Shown here: one piece after another, positions 12,962-24,264 of the stretch | How positions within the stretch are numbered: the first letter of the stretch is position 1 | Layout: the number at the start of each line of letters is the position of its first letter | DNA from: Cricetomys ansorgei | Taxonomy: Eukaryota > Chordata > Mammalia > Rodentia > Nesomyidae | NCBI GenBank assembly: GCA_026225945.1 | Contig: JAMJFZ010000853.1 | Coordinates: 124,001-188,000, forward strand | DNA length: 64,000 bases | Direction of reading: 5' to 3' | Notes under the pieces: generated by a model | The model's input: the letters and a program-made list of their open reading frames with translations, nothing else | What the model was told of the DNA's origin: nothing | Database searches by the model: none | Translations under genes and position numbers: made by a program

Positions 12962-13560
12962 GGGACTGTATTAGTTAGAAACTTTTTTTTGTTTCTCTGA
13001 TAAGATACCACAACCAAAAGCGTTTTATGGAAGAAAGTTAAAGTTTTGCTAGGGCTCCAGAGTCCAAAATGGCAGGGGAGAGATGGCAACAGGCAGTTGG
13101 AGCAGGGAGCAAAGGGATCAATCACACCCTCAGCACCTTCAAGCAAGACAGCAAACTGGAAGTGTGGCAGGCCATATACCCCACCTCCACATACAGCACC
13201 TCCAACTGGGGATGAAGTGTTGCAATGCCTGAGGAGTGAAGAACACAACAAGATCAGACACCATAGTGAGGGCTCCCTGACTGTAGCACACGATGGGTAA
13301 ATTGCTCCCTAGTAAGAGCACACACACAAGGAGAGGTTTCGTGGTTTGATTCAGGTAGCCAGAGTGGGTAGGTACCTTGCTCCTTGATCTTCTATAGTCT
13401 CATGGGAATTAGCTGGGATCCTTGAGAACCATGTTCATCCCTTCCAAGGAAGGTGTGTGTCTGTCCGCTGCATGGCACCCACCCTTCCCGTTAAGCTTTA
13501 CCTCTAAAACAGTCACATGCTCTCATGTACTGTCTCACTGGTAACCAAGTCTCAAAAAAT
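12962..13560 (-). repeat. Interspersed repeat related to the 12345 copy
   Basis: Contains gataagataccacaaccaaa and the phrases gggctccctgactgtagc and tctcatgtactg. It seems to be a longer, decayed copy of the same or a related family; the ends are approximate. Confidence 0.45.
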
Positions 13561-13924
13561 GGATCTTTGAGGCATGCACTCATATCCAAATATCCAAATC
13601 ATGCCACTAGTCTTCATGGGAAGTCCCTTTGCATTTTGGAAAATAATTTTTAAGCTTTTAATTCAAGATAAGGGTCACTTTAAGGTTATCACTGGTGCCC
13701 TTGGCATATAAGTAGATAAAATAAGTATATAAGGCTTGCAAGATTATTGTCAGGTTAAGGTGCTTGATACAAGGCTTGAGTTTGACCGCTAATGGTGGAG
13801 GAACAGAACTAAATCCCATAAGTTATCTTTGACCACAGGTATAACCTTCCCTGCCTCCCCCCAAATAAATATAAGTAACAGAAAATTCTAAAGTAGGCAT
13901 ACAGACCATTTGCTGGCAATCATT

Positions 13925-14048
13925 AATTAGACAGGGTCCTATGTAGCCTTGCCTGGCCTGGGGCTCTCTAGAACAGGCTGACCTCTAACTCACAGAGACC
14001 CTTCCTCCTCTGCCTCGAGTGCTGGGATTAAAGGTCACACCACACAGC
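13925..14048 (-). repeat. B1 SINE
   Basis: Reverse B1: acagggtcctatgtagcc and gagtgctgggattaaaggtc. Confidence 0.8.
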
Positions 14049-14177
14049 ATTATGTTTCTCAGGAGAACAGAAACCTTTGTATGCTAGGAAAAACACTACT
14101 GTTGGCCGCATGTGGTGGCACATTTGGCGAGATGATCAGTTCTTTGCCAGCCTTGAGTATTCTTTCCCCTCCCTCCT

Positions 14178-14300
14178 GTGTTTTTGATACAGTCTCACGT
14201 AGCTTAGGCTGGCCTTGAACTCACAACACAACTAAGGGTGCCTGGACTCCAATTCCAGTAACCCTGCACCTGACATCTGCCTGAGGTGTCACTGGCCTGT
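14178..14300 (-). repeat. B1/B4-like SINE fragment
   Basis: Text gatacagtctcacgtagctt and aggctggccttgaactcac in a decayed reverse SINE. Confidence 0.6.
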
Positions 14301-15123
14301 GCAGTGTACAGAGTGCAAGGCTTCATTGAGATCACAGCCTGGTTCCTTACACACTTGAATTTGAATTCAGAAACTTTTTCTGTTGCCATTTTTTTGTAGT
14401 CCCTCAATTGGTTGCATATGGGTCAAGACTCACATTTTAAGGAGCTGGAATTATATCAACCAGGCTGTGTTTCATCATGAACCATACAGACTCACTGGTT
14501 CTTTCTTTATAAAGGGAATTCTATTTTTCTGTCTTCATTTTTCTGCCCAGAAGTCAGGCTGTTTGAATGTACAGCCTTACTGTGGTGCTTCTTTTCCTGG
14601 ATAGTGGTCTCAGACCTGAGACACCTGAATGTGACTGCCCACCCTCGGGCTTGTGAGGAGGTCCATGTGCAGAGACTAGACTAGGGGTCCTGCGACTGAG
14701 GGTTTTACCCCACGTTAGCAGAGTGGTTTTTAGCAGATTAGACTGGCTCGCGGAGCTTGAACTTTATCTTTTCTGTGTTTTCCTTTGTAAGGCTGACCTG
14801 AATAGTGCTGCTCCCCACTGGGGAGCAGGCGTCTCCTGGGAACCAACAATACGTTCTGTTTCATATCTTTCAGCAAATGCCATAGCAGTCTTCTCTGTTG
14901 CCCTTGTGAAGCTGTATGATTCTGGTGGGGAAATGGATCTATTTAGAAGGTGAGAGGAGAGGTGGTTGGCAAGATAGAGAGCAGCCCCACTTTGAGAATG
15001 CATGAGCGCTCACATGTATGTGTAAGGGCTATTTCTAAATAGAGATGTAGCCGATGCTGCACTTGACTGGTGACAGTGAAGGAGGAAGGAAGAAAATAAA
15101 TGTGTTAAGCAGGGTTATAGCTA

Positions 15124-15300
15124 GTGAGACGGCGCCATTGGTGAGAGTGCTTGTCACTCAATGCATGGCCTTAGTGTGATCCCTGGAACACACAATGGGC
15201 AGAGAGAGCTGCTTCTCGGAAGTTGCTCTTCTGACCTATGATGTGTGCTATAGCATATAAGAACATTGCTCACATGCACACAGTGATCACGCAGAACATA
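15124..15300 (+). repeat. B2/B3-like SINE
   Basis: Forward tRNA-derived element: gacggcgccattggtgagag, gtgtgatccctggaacacac and a 3' part naming agagctgcttctc. Confidence 0.55.
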
Positions 15301-15494
15301 CTTGAGCTCTCTGACACAGCAGGGCTGGAAGATGTACACCTGCCAGTCATGGTTAGATGATGTGGCATCCATGTTCAGTACGTAAGTGCAATTGGCATTG
15401 TGAAGAGCAGTGGTCTAAGTATTACAATTTTGGAGCCCCACCACAGTACCTAATATGAAGAATTGAAGCAGGAGGACTTGAATGAATATTGGGA

Positions 15495-15640
15495 AGCCAA
15501 GGATGATGACGCACATTTTATATCCTAATACTCAGGGCAGAGGCAGGCAGATAGAGCTCTTTTGAGTTTATGAACATACATAGCAAGTTCTAGGCCACCC
15601 AGGGCTACATACAGACACCATACCTTTAAAAAAGAAAGGA
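15495..15640 (+). repeat. B1 SINE
   Basis: Forward B1: atgacgcacattttatatcc, cagaggcaggcagatagag and a final AAAAAAG tail. Confidence 0.8.
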
Positions 15641-16202
15641 AGGAAGGAAGAAAGAAAGGAAGAAAAGTTTGGCTCACCACCCTCTCCATCCCCTCCCCTG
15701 TATATTTTCCCCCTGTTGTGGCATTTTTTCCTTTTCTGTACTTCACACATAGAACTTGACATAGATGTCTTCTTGTGTGCTTGGTTTTCCTGAGGGATCA
15801 GTGCTGTTACTCAGTAGCAACTTGAGAACGATGCAGATGGCATGGTGCGGTAGCAGGGACAGGAAGCTGGCTGATCACATTTCCTGTGCACAGAAGACAG
15901 AGAGGGAAGGACCAGAAGGCCATAAATTTCAAAGCCTGTACCTAGTGGCATTCTCCCTTATCAAGAGTCCGTCTCTTACAGGTTTCACGACCTCCCCAAA
16001 ATGCCAGTCGGGAACCAACCATTCAAATACATGAAACTTTGGGGGACCTTCATGCAAGCCACAGTGATGGATATTGCTTGTTGCCTTTGGTTGGTTTCCA
16101 TGGTTGTTTTTGTAGCCAGGTAGCCATGATACTATTGCCAGGATGGACACGTCTTTTAGTTGGTGTATTAAAATTGATCGGATTATTTTTGCCAAGTCCT
16201 AT

Positions 16203-16433
16203 GTGATTTTATTTTTTAAATTTTAAATTTATTTTTAAAATTTATGTGTATGTCTAAGTCTGTGTCTCTACACATGCCTGAGGAGGCCAAAGCCAGCAAA
16301 GGGCTTTGAATCTGTGGGAGCTGGAGTTACTGGTGATTTCACGCCATCTAACGTGGGTACTAAGAACTGAACTCTGGTCTTGTGGGGAAGGACACGAAGT
16401 GCTCCTAACTGTGGAACCATCTCTTTGGTCCCC
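16203..16433 (-). repeat. B3 SINE
   Basis: Reverse B3: an AT-rich start, ggaggccaaagccagcaaag, tgggagctggagttactggt and ggaaccatctctttggtccc. Confidence 0.8.
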
Positions 16434-16684
16434 TCGATTCTACTTTACTTTTTGACGAGGTCGTTATGTATCTTGATATTCTCAATAGATACAATTTAAT
16501 TTCCATTTAAATGGTGTGCTGAGGGAAAGCATAGGGCTTCACTAGGGGTGAGAGTCTAGGTTCAGTGAGATCAGCTAATAGTTTTCTAAATAGCAGTAAT
16601 TTAGTGGGGACATGAAGAGACATTTTGGTGACCCCTGACTTGGGACTCCTGTATCCTAGGATGGTTTCCAATTTCCAATAGAAT

Positions 16685-16755
16685 CCAGCCTTGACTCCCA
16701 ATCCTGCTTCTACCTCGTGAGTGCTGGGATTATGGGTATACTCCACTACAGCCAG
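16685..16755 (-). repeat. B1 fragment
   Basis: Short reverse B1 end: acctcgtgagtgctgggatt and tgggtatactcc. Confidence 0.6.
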
Positions 16756-17436
16756 TTCCTGTGATGCTGGGGAACTGCTCTACCACTTAACCACATGCTC
16801 TCCCCCCAATACTGGTTAAGTTGCCCAGGCTGGCCTCCTTGGCCCTGCCTTAGCCAGCCTTCCGAGTAGCTGATGCGGGTCTGTGTGCTTAACAATTCTT
16901 AAAATTCAGGTATGCTCACATTCAGATGAGGATCTCTGCATTTCTGTGTCCTACCATACACTTCCTGACACACATGGCTACTTCTTTAGGAGCCCACAAA
17001 GCAAGAACAGGATGAAACCGTGATATTCCACATTTAGCTGTTAGGAGAGCCCACATTCCTCATTTACAGAACTGGTGTCTTTAGAACTATGAGTTAAATG
17101 GACCATCAAGGAAACATTATTCACTTTCTCTGAGGCTACTTTGCTTGCTTAGTAATAAGATCTTGTGCACAAAGCACCCATGCTAAGGAAACCTGAATGG
17201 AGTTGAACAGCTGGACTGAGAGAGATCTGAATTATTAGTCGGTGACTTGCCAGCTTTGCTATCTTGAGCAAGCCAAACTACTCTATTTCCTCATTCATAA
17301 GATGGGCTACTTTTGGTATAAGTTTTATAAATATTGGTTGCAAGCATGGACTTCTTAAGGGGTTTTGGACATACATGGCTAAATCATAGGCATGCTATTT
17401 TTATTAATATTAGTATTATTTGTACTATGCTGTTTT

Positions 17437-17580
17437 GTTTTGTTTTGTTTTTCCTCTTGGAGTTTTTGAGACAGTTTCATGTAGCTCAGGCTGGCTTCTG
17501 ATTCCCTAATGTAGCCAAGGATGACTTTAAACTCCTGATCTTCCTGCTCCCTCTGTGCAGGACTGTGCCACCATGTCTGG
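17437..17580 (-). repeat. GTTTT tract and B1-like SINE
   Basis: A GTTTT repeat is followed by ttgagacagtttcatgtagc and catgactttaaactcc-type text, a reverse old B1 relative. Confidence 0.7.
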
Positions 17581-18029
17581 TTCATTTTTATGTCAAAATC
17601 ACACAACATTATATTTATTTGCATATTTGGTTTTTCAGCTCATGGCCCTCCAGTATAGGCAGACACTGTGTCAGTGTTCATAGCTGGATGTCAGCATTTA
17701 CAGTAGTGCTTTACATGCCAAAGGCTTCTGAGCATTGTGTCCAGTTTCAGAAAGTCCTCACCTGCCACCAGTGGCTGAACCCTTGGGATGCTTGACTAGC
17801 TGTTTTCCTCAGTGTAGAAATGAGTGAAGGCATTTGTCCCTTTGCCTTGAGATACAGCAGGACCAGTTTTCCCCCAACTTGTCTGTGCACAGAGAACAAA
17901 AAGGATTTTTAAACAGAGGAGCCTTTACATACAGGCTTGCATATGGTTGCTCCTGCTTCCACACAAGGGGCATCTTCCCTTATGAGAAAGAGGTACAATA
18001 TTAGAATAACTGGTTTAAGAACAAGGATT

Positions 18030-18185
18030 TGGGGTTGGATAAGTGGTTAAGAGCCGAGAACTTGGATTCAATATCCTGCACCACATGACAGCTTACACCC
18101 ATGTGTAACTCCACAGGCACTAGCCGTGCATGTGATGCATGTATATACGTGCCGGCCAAACGCTCGTGCATATAAATACAATGTA
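18030..18185 (+). repeat. B2/B3-family SINE
   Basis: Forward element: gggttggataagtggttaag, tcaatatcctgcaccacatg and an atataaatacaatg 3' end. Confidence 0.75.
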
Positions 18186-18320
18186 AGCTTGGGAACAAGC
18201 TGGTAAGCAGCATTCTGTGGTTCCTACCTCTGTCCCGCCCTGACTTCTCTCAATAATGGACTCTTGTGAACATGTAAGCCAAATAAACCCTTTCTGTCTT
18301 AAGTTGTTTTCAGAAGTGAG
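18186..18320 (+). repeat. 3' fragment of a high-copy rodent repeat
   Basis: Contains tgtaagccaaataaaccctt and ctgtcttaagttg, the same 3' end as the copies at 29815 and 30205. Confidence 0.55.
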
Positions 18321-19858
18321 CCAGAACACTCCTACGTGTCTATAGGGACTATAGGTTTGTACTACCCTGTCTACCTCATTTTTTTTTCCTGGAATATTTT
18401 GTCTGTCAGTTCATCACTAAGTCATTTTCTACTAACTTGTAAGCTCTTAAGGGCAGGCTCTCTATTTTGCATCTTTCATATCATAATTCTCCACGATCTA
18501 GAGCATCTCCATGCATCCCAGAACACTTGCAGTGAGCAAGGGGTGAAGGGCTCTGGAGTACGGGGTTAGAGCCCACAGCTCTTACTCACTTACCAAGCAC
18601 AACACTTAACTCTTCTGTCCGCTAATCAGGCTGGAATGAAGTGGGTTCTGGAGGTTACGTCACATAGAGGGCAGAGAATTGGGCCACATGAAACAGGGTT
18701 CACTGTGGTTTCCTTGTACTTGACTGCTAAGGATTCGGGGCTGGTGTGAAGACTTTGCACTCCGTCACTAGGTAAGGCTGGGAGAATACCACCTGCCTCC
18801 ACGGTAGCAGGTCCCTATGGCCCAGGACCAAGAGCAGCACCTTATACTTCTACTGAACACCCACAGTTGGGATAGTCAGAAGTAACCATAGACTTGCTAG
18901 GTGGGGAGGGGCTTTCACAGGGTGCCAATCGAGGCAGATACTGGCTGTTACCTTACAGGCAGAACTGCTCAGTTATTTCCGCCAGGCGGAGGGCCTGTTC
19001 TTCCCTGAGAATGTGCCAGTGGACCTGGCCTTCGCATCCCCGCAAGTGTACTCTAAATTAGAAAACAGATGCACCCGGCTTCCATTGCCCTTCTCAGGCT
19101 CATGGCGTGAAGGACCAGGTGCCGAGGCCCAGTGGCCAGAAGGAATTTAGCCACTTCTCACTGCACATGAATTTTTGAGAATCTGAGAGACAGGCCTGTT
19201 GCTATTATGTTGCAGTGTGGTGGAGTCAGAGAAGTTTCAGCTTTCCATCTAGAGCGGCTGTTTGAATGAATCAGGCAAGAGCATGTTTTCTAGGTCGGGT
19301 TAAGGGACAAGCGGTGATAGGTATGGAAGGATGAGGCAGACAGTTCGTGTGGCTGCAAAGCCATGCTCAATGGAGACAGCAAGCACCGTGTGTAGTGCAG
19401 TTTTCTCTTGACTTTGCTGGGGTATTTCCCCATTCACTGGGCATCCAGCACATCGCCACTCTGTTCTCTAGAACACTCATTCGTGAGTAATTCTTTTCCC
19501 TGATAAACCTCTGTGATGGGCCTTATTCTGTAGCCAAACTGGCCCTTAAATCACAGCAGTCCCCCTGCCTCAGCTCCTCCCAAGTGTTTATGTCAGAGTC
19601 AATATCCCTGCCCAGTTGTAATTTTCTATTCATGGAAGAATTGTAAATGCTGCCACCTGTTGACCAAATGTGCATCCCGTCCTGTTTAATTGGCTCAGAT
19701 ATTCTGATACTGTTTCATGTTAACAAGTGATTCAGGTAGACTAGGCCTGGCTGGAAAACAATAGACAGACGGGATGATGCCTGCTTCAGCTTGGTTCTTT
19801 GACTGTCCTGATGTGATGTTAAGAAACCTAAAAGGCCTTTGTCTGGATTGTCTTTCAG

Positions 19859-19973
19859 GAGCCGAGGGGTGCTCCACCGCTTTTCTGGGACGGAGACTAA
19901 CAAAATCTGGCCTTACGTTTACTCACTTTTCTCAAACAAGATCACACCTATCCAATCCAAAGAAGCATACTGA
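19859..19973 (+). CDS. Ak4: Adenylate kinase 4, terminal coding exon (37 codons plus stop)
   Basis: After a clean acceptor (tctttcag) the exon supplies the last base of a split Lys codon. It then encodes SRGVLHRFSGTETNKI followed by WPYVYSLFSNKITPIQSKEA-Y and TGA at 19971-19973. This is the complete AK4 C-terminus; relative to the human protein as I recall it, only two positions differ (Q to R, T to S). It needs an upstream exon ending in phase 2, and none is visible in the window. Its good preservation contrasts with the damaged exon at 9720. It is followed by a long 3'UTR-like stretch. It could be a live exon of a gene whose middle is missing from this sequence, or a relic. Confidence 0.93.
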
Positions 19974-21556
19974 GCCCTCCAGTGGAAGAACCAAGAAGAC
20001 GTACATGGTCTTATCTCAATCATATGTGTAGTCTTGGTGCCCTGGCCAAGTTAGAAGCTAGCTGAGAGAGCTTGCAGCATCTTTTCTAGTTTAAGTGATG
20101 AAGGGATGAGGGAAATCTAGTGGGTAGGAAGAGTCCATGAAAAAGAATTTCCTCTGCCTCTGATAAGAAGGTATAGCTCTGCAGGTGTGTCATTACCTTC
20201 ACAGGAAAGCAAACCCAGCTGGGTTCCCACCAGTGTTGAGCCTACACTCTAGACGGGTTGACATCCACGTGCTGGAATCGTAGCCTTTTTTGCATGCAAT
20301 GTGGGGTCTTTGGTTTATCCCCCTGTGCTGCTGAACCACGGCACTGCAAGCCCGAGAACTCTAAGGGCTGTGCACCATCTTGATGATTGAATTGACGCTA
20401 ATTGCACTTGGTAGCTGCTTCTCCCCAGTGACTGTTTCTCTCTCCAGTCTCAGACATCCTAGTTTCTGTTGTCTGTTCCTTCTCTGATCTACTTGCTCCC
20501 TTCATAGGCCATTCAGTAACACGGTAGCTTCTGCATTTACCCCTCTAACTTCCTCCTTCTATGAACTGAGAACTAGGAGAGCAGATTCAGTCCCTTCATA
20601 GTGGGAACTGAGCCAGGCTTACTTTGTTAAACAGCTGCTGTGACTGTCATGAGCCCACTCTGTACCTTTTATTGTGTAAAAAAGGATTCCTCAGAGTCCT
20701 CAGAGATTCTCAAGAACCAAGGGAAACGCTTGCTTATGGAAATGTTGGATGATCGTATGTTCTGTATGGAAAACCCTGGACTAATGAGATAGTTAAATAT
20801 TGAAGGCGAGATGAATATCGAACATGCTGCTAAATATTAATGTGGACAGTGTTTCTTTTCTGTGAGTGATCCAATCGGATGATAGGACGTCAGTAAAGGG
20901 AACAGAGCCTGTGGGCTCAGCGCATCTTGCACTAGAAGTATGTCGCACCTGCACTGAGTGAGACAGCTTTACCTTTACAGGGACACAGAGTCTTTCTGTT
21001 TTCTTCCCGGTCCAAAGATGCAGTCTGTAGGTGGCCGTAAAGTCCAGAAATGAAGATACTAATATTTTGTCAATCATTATACATCAATCAAGCATTTGCT
21101 CAAAGACTTTCCTGGTTTCCAGACTTGTTTGCCACCTTGTGGATTCTTACTCTTCTCTGGGAAGAGCAGCGAAATTTCTTCCTGTTGCCTTAAAAAGGTG
21201 ACCTGCATCTGCCTGTCCCAGGGAGCACCCTTTATTACTGGTGACAGCTTAGTGTAACATCTCATAGTCTGTGTCGGGGGACAGGGCTGGGGGGAACTAG
21301 CACTTTAGTGGTATTGAAACAAATGACTACAGCCAGGTGTCCCGTGAGTCACTAGTCCGTCCACTGCCCTACATTCTGTGTGCCGATGAAGTCTCCTCCT
21401 CACTGTGCTGCCTGGAGTCTTACGGTTCTCTTTAGTCGCCTTTTCATGTGCATGTTCTTTGGCTGCCTTGGTGGAAATGCAGGCCAGCATCCCTCCTCAA
21501 GCTCTCAATTCAGAGAAATCAGATTGTTCTCTTGGCAAGCTTCTGAAGTGCAGACG

Positions 21557-21994
21557 TGTTGTGGGATACTTTACTATTGTGTGCTGTTTTGGTTTTGATA
21601 CCTTGTACTGGGAAGCCAGAAGCCTTGCAGCAGTACAGGCCTTGCTTCCTACCTAGTCACACCCTTGTGCTAGCCTTGAGATCTGAACAGATAGACAAAT
21701 GAAGGTGACCAATCACGAGCAGGTCACGAGGAGATCACGAGCAAAGACTTTGATCACCCCCAGCCTAGTTTCATTGTGTTGTAATGAAGGCCTAAAAGAT
21801 AGAGGGGTTGGGGAAAAGAAAAAAGGGCTAAGGCAGAAGGAAGGAAAAGGTTTTTTGGGGGAAGAAAGATGAAGACTCTGCCTAGCTGCCCGGGTGTAGA
21901 ATTCCCTGAGATTTGACATGGTTTGTGATTAATAAAGAGTGTTGGAAAATTCAACGCTGGACTCTCTGTTAAGTGCCATAAATTTAATTTAACA
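21557..21994 (+). mobile_element. Solo LTR (ERV class II-like) with exact 6-bp target duplication
   Basis: The element begins TGTTGTGGGA and ends TTTAACA. CAGACG directly precedes it (21551-21556) and follows it (21995-22000). An AATAAA lies near the 3' end in attaataaagag. A matching element lies on the opposite strand at 33207-33659. No internal retroviral sequence is present between the target duplications. Six-base duplications are typical of class II (ERVK-like) elements. Confidence 0.93.
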
Positions 21995-22486
21995 CAGACG
22001 CCTGGCTCAGGTCTGTAACCATCCACGTGTTGTCATTTGGATGTCACTTGATAGGGGTGGGGTGATAACAGGTAAAGGCCAGGCTTCCTGGGAAAGTATG
22101 GTGGGTATGGGAACCATTGTACAATTTAGAGCAGGGTCACCATGAGATTATTACCACAGACCAAAGGAAGTAGAGAGGTAAAGGAATTTGTGGAAATTAA
22201 AGAGAGTGAGAACATTTTCAGACTTTTCTAACCCCTTCTAGAGACTAGGGAGAGTGGTAGGGTGTTTCTCCATCTCTGCATTTTGAGCCCAGTAGACTAT
22301 GGTAGCCAGCACGGGGACACTAGGGTCAGGAGTATTTGTTGGTCAAACCAGCATGGGGCAAAAACATCTGCCCCAAGGTCTTTTCTGATTTCATATCCAT
22401 TGGCCTGAAAAAAGGTGTGATTTTCTGTAGCAGACTCACCTGTTCTTTTCTGAGTGATTTTGTAGAAATAAAAGTTAATACTGGCT

Positions 22487-22628
22487 GGACGGTGGGGGAA
22501 CACACCTTTAATCACAGCACTTGGGAAGCAGAGGCAGGTGGTTCTCTGAGTTTGAAGCCAGCCTGGTCCACAGAGTGACCTCCAGGACAGCCAGAGTTAC
22601 AACAGAGAAACCCTGTCTCGAAAAAGCA
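22487..22628 (+). repeat. B1 SINE with derived variant
   Basis: Forward B1: cacacctttaatcacagcac, gaggcaggtggttctctgag and a 3' part reading ccagagttacaacagagaaa where standard B1 has an agggctacacagag-type sequence. Confidence 0.9.
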
Positions 22629-23205
22629 AAAAAAAAATTTAATGCTGAAAGTATCTTGACAGAGGTAAAATTAAAGGACCGTCTTCCCTTCTGCCACACA
22701 CAGGCTCTTTCAGATGAAAGTCAGATGGAGGCCAAATGTCCAGCTTCTGAGGGTCCAGTCTGACCTTACATTCACAGAGTCTGCCCGGCTCTTCATTCAG
22801 TTTGCTTCCCACGATCCTCTTAGTCTCTGGGAAACACTGTATGTTCACTCCTCCAGCACTGTGACAAAAGGTTGCTCTGAAGGAGGTCTTCTGAAGGAAG
22901 TGTGCACTCTCAGGACCTTTAGAAGTGTCTTGGTGAATCCTCCCAGCATCCCTTGAGGCAAACACAACCAGTCCTCCGTGTAAACAAGGAGTCTAGGACA
23001 TGAAGTCTTACCCAAGCTCCTGGTACAAGTAAACAGTACAGGTATGACAGTCCCACATTTTCCTGCTTCAGCAATTGCTTAAGTTTCTGCCCTAAGCAGC
23101 CTGGGCCACAGACTTGCTTAGGCCTGCTTGTGGGCTCAGGAAGAGTGGCAGACATCACTGGAGTGGCTTCATTAGACTGTCTCTTTACTGTCTTTCCTTA
23201 AGCCA

Positions 23206-23425
23206 GTGATTCTCAACCTTTCTAATGCTGTGACTCTTTAATACAGTTGCTCATGCTGTGGTGACCCACAACCATAAAATTAATGTTATTGCTACTTCGA
23301 TTTGCAACTGTTATAAATTGTAATGTAAATATCTGGTATGCAGATGGTCTTAGTCAACCCCTGTGAAAGGTTCTTTTGAACCCCAAAGGGATTGTGACTC
23401 ACAGGTTGAGAACCGCTGAATTAAT
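23206..23425. mobile_element. URR1-like hAT-Charlie DNA transposon
   Basis: Terminal inverted repeats are visible as gtgattctcaacctt at the left and gttgagaaccgctg at the right. The interior has ctgtggtgacccacaaccat and aaatatctggtatgcagatg. This matches the non-autonomous URR1 family of rodents. Similar copies are at 35333 and 49317. Confidence 0.85.
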
Positions 23426-24258
23426 CAAAGGAAGTTGCTAGAAGAGCGTTCTCTGTAAATACAAGGCTTCAAGGCAGGCTGGGTTTGGACCCAGGCTAAT
23501 CTGCCTTAATTCTAGGTATCAGGAAGCCATGAAGCCATATAAAGGAAGCCTGCAACTATTAGAACATTAATTAAGCATAAATGCCACCTCTTATATTTGG
23601 AATGGCAAACCGCACAATTCTTGCCAGAATAAATGTCATCACCTGTGCCCCAGGGTGCTCCTTGGTTTGGCCATTCTGTGTGTGGTTGATGTGAAGGAAC
23701 ACAGGCTAAGCCAGTGCCCAGATGGCAGAGCTTCATATGTGGCCTTCATATGAACTCCTTCTAGTGACAGATGATTGTAGGAGAAACAGTGATTTTCAAC
23801 AAACGATTCTTGCTTTAAAGGTTTAAAAGGAGCTTTGCTCCTTCTGGGATTAGGGAAAGGGGAGAAAACAGAAAGCAAGAAATGTTAGGGCTCAAGGCTT
23901 TTCTAGTTTTATGAGAACTTGTACTACTGAACTTGTGCATTTTGTTTTTGAGATGAACAGGTCTCTGGGGAAATACATTGGACTATGATGGCATTTCACT
24001 GTGATCCCCCAAGGTCAAGGCAGTCCTTAACCCTGTGTCTGCTGGCTTTGGTTCACTGTCCTGTGAACATGTTGGCTCAAGTTTCCCAGGAGCTGATGGG
24101 TCAGCTTTTCTGGGTGGCAGTTGGTATTCCACTTGATTTTGGTGTATGCTTAATTCAGAGTATCTGAGTCTGTTCTGTATCTGCTACCCTAACTATTCAT
24201 TGTATTAATTGATTTTTTTTGTTGTCTTGTTTGAATGATTTGTATTCAATTTGATAGG

Positions 24259-24264
24259 AATAAA
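24259..24264 (+). terminator. Ak4: Candidate Ak4 polyadenylation signal
   Basis: AATAAA is followed within 45 bp by a T/GT-rich stretch (gtgtgtgtgg), the normal arrangement of a cleavage site. Confidence 0.5.

Larger units (their letters stand above)
9840..19858 (+). other. Ak4 intronic remnant; exons for residues about 89-185 not found
   Basis: Between the damaged exon and the terminal exon I find none of the expected AK4 segments: the FPRT and LSRRWIHP region, the substrate-lid region, or the GEPLVQQ(E/D)D region and the helix that follows. The interval holds the SINEs and simple repeats listed separately. Stretches in which I recognise nothing include 9840-10190, 10560-11030, 11660-12340, 14300-15120, 15640-16200, 16900-17430 and 18330-19858. 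A short exon that has diverged strongly could be missed by eye. Confidence 0.6.

Noticed and set aside
14873..14953. Possible extra Ak4 exon after a tctttcag acceptor with gtgag donor at 14950
   Set aside because: The translation (ANAIAVFSVALVKLYDSGGE and so on) does not match any AK4 segment; likely a cryptic exon pair by chance.
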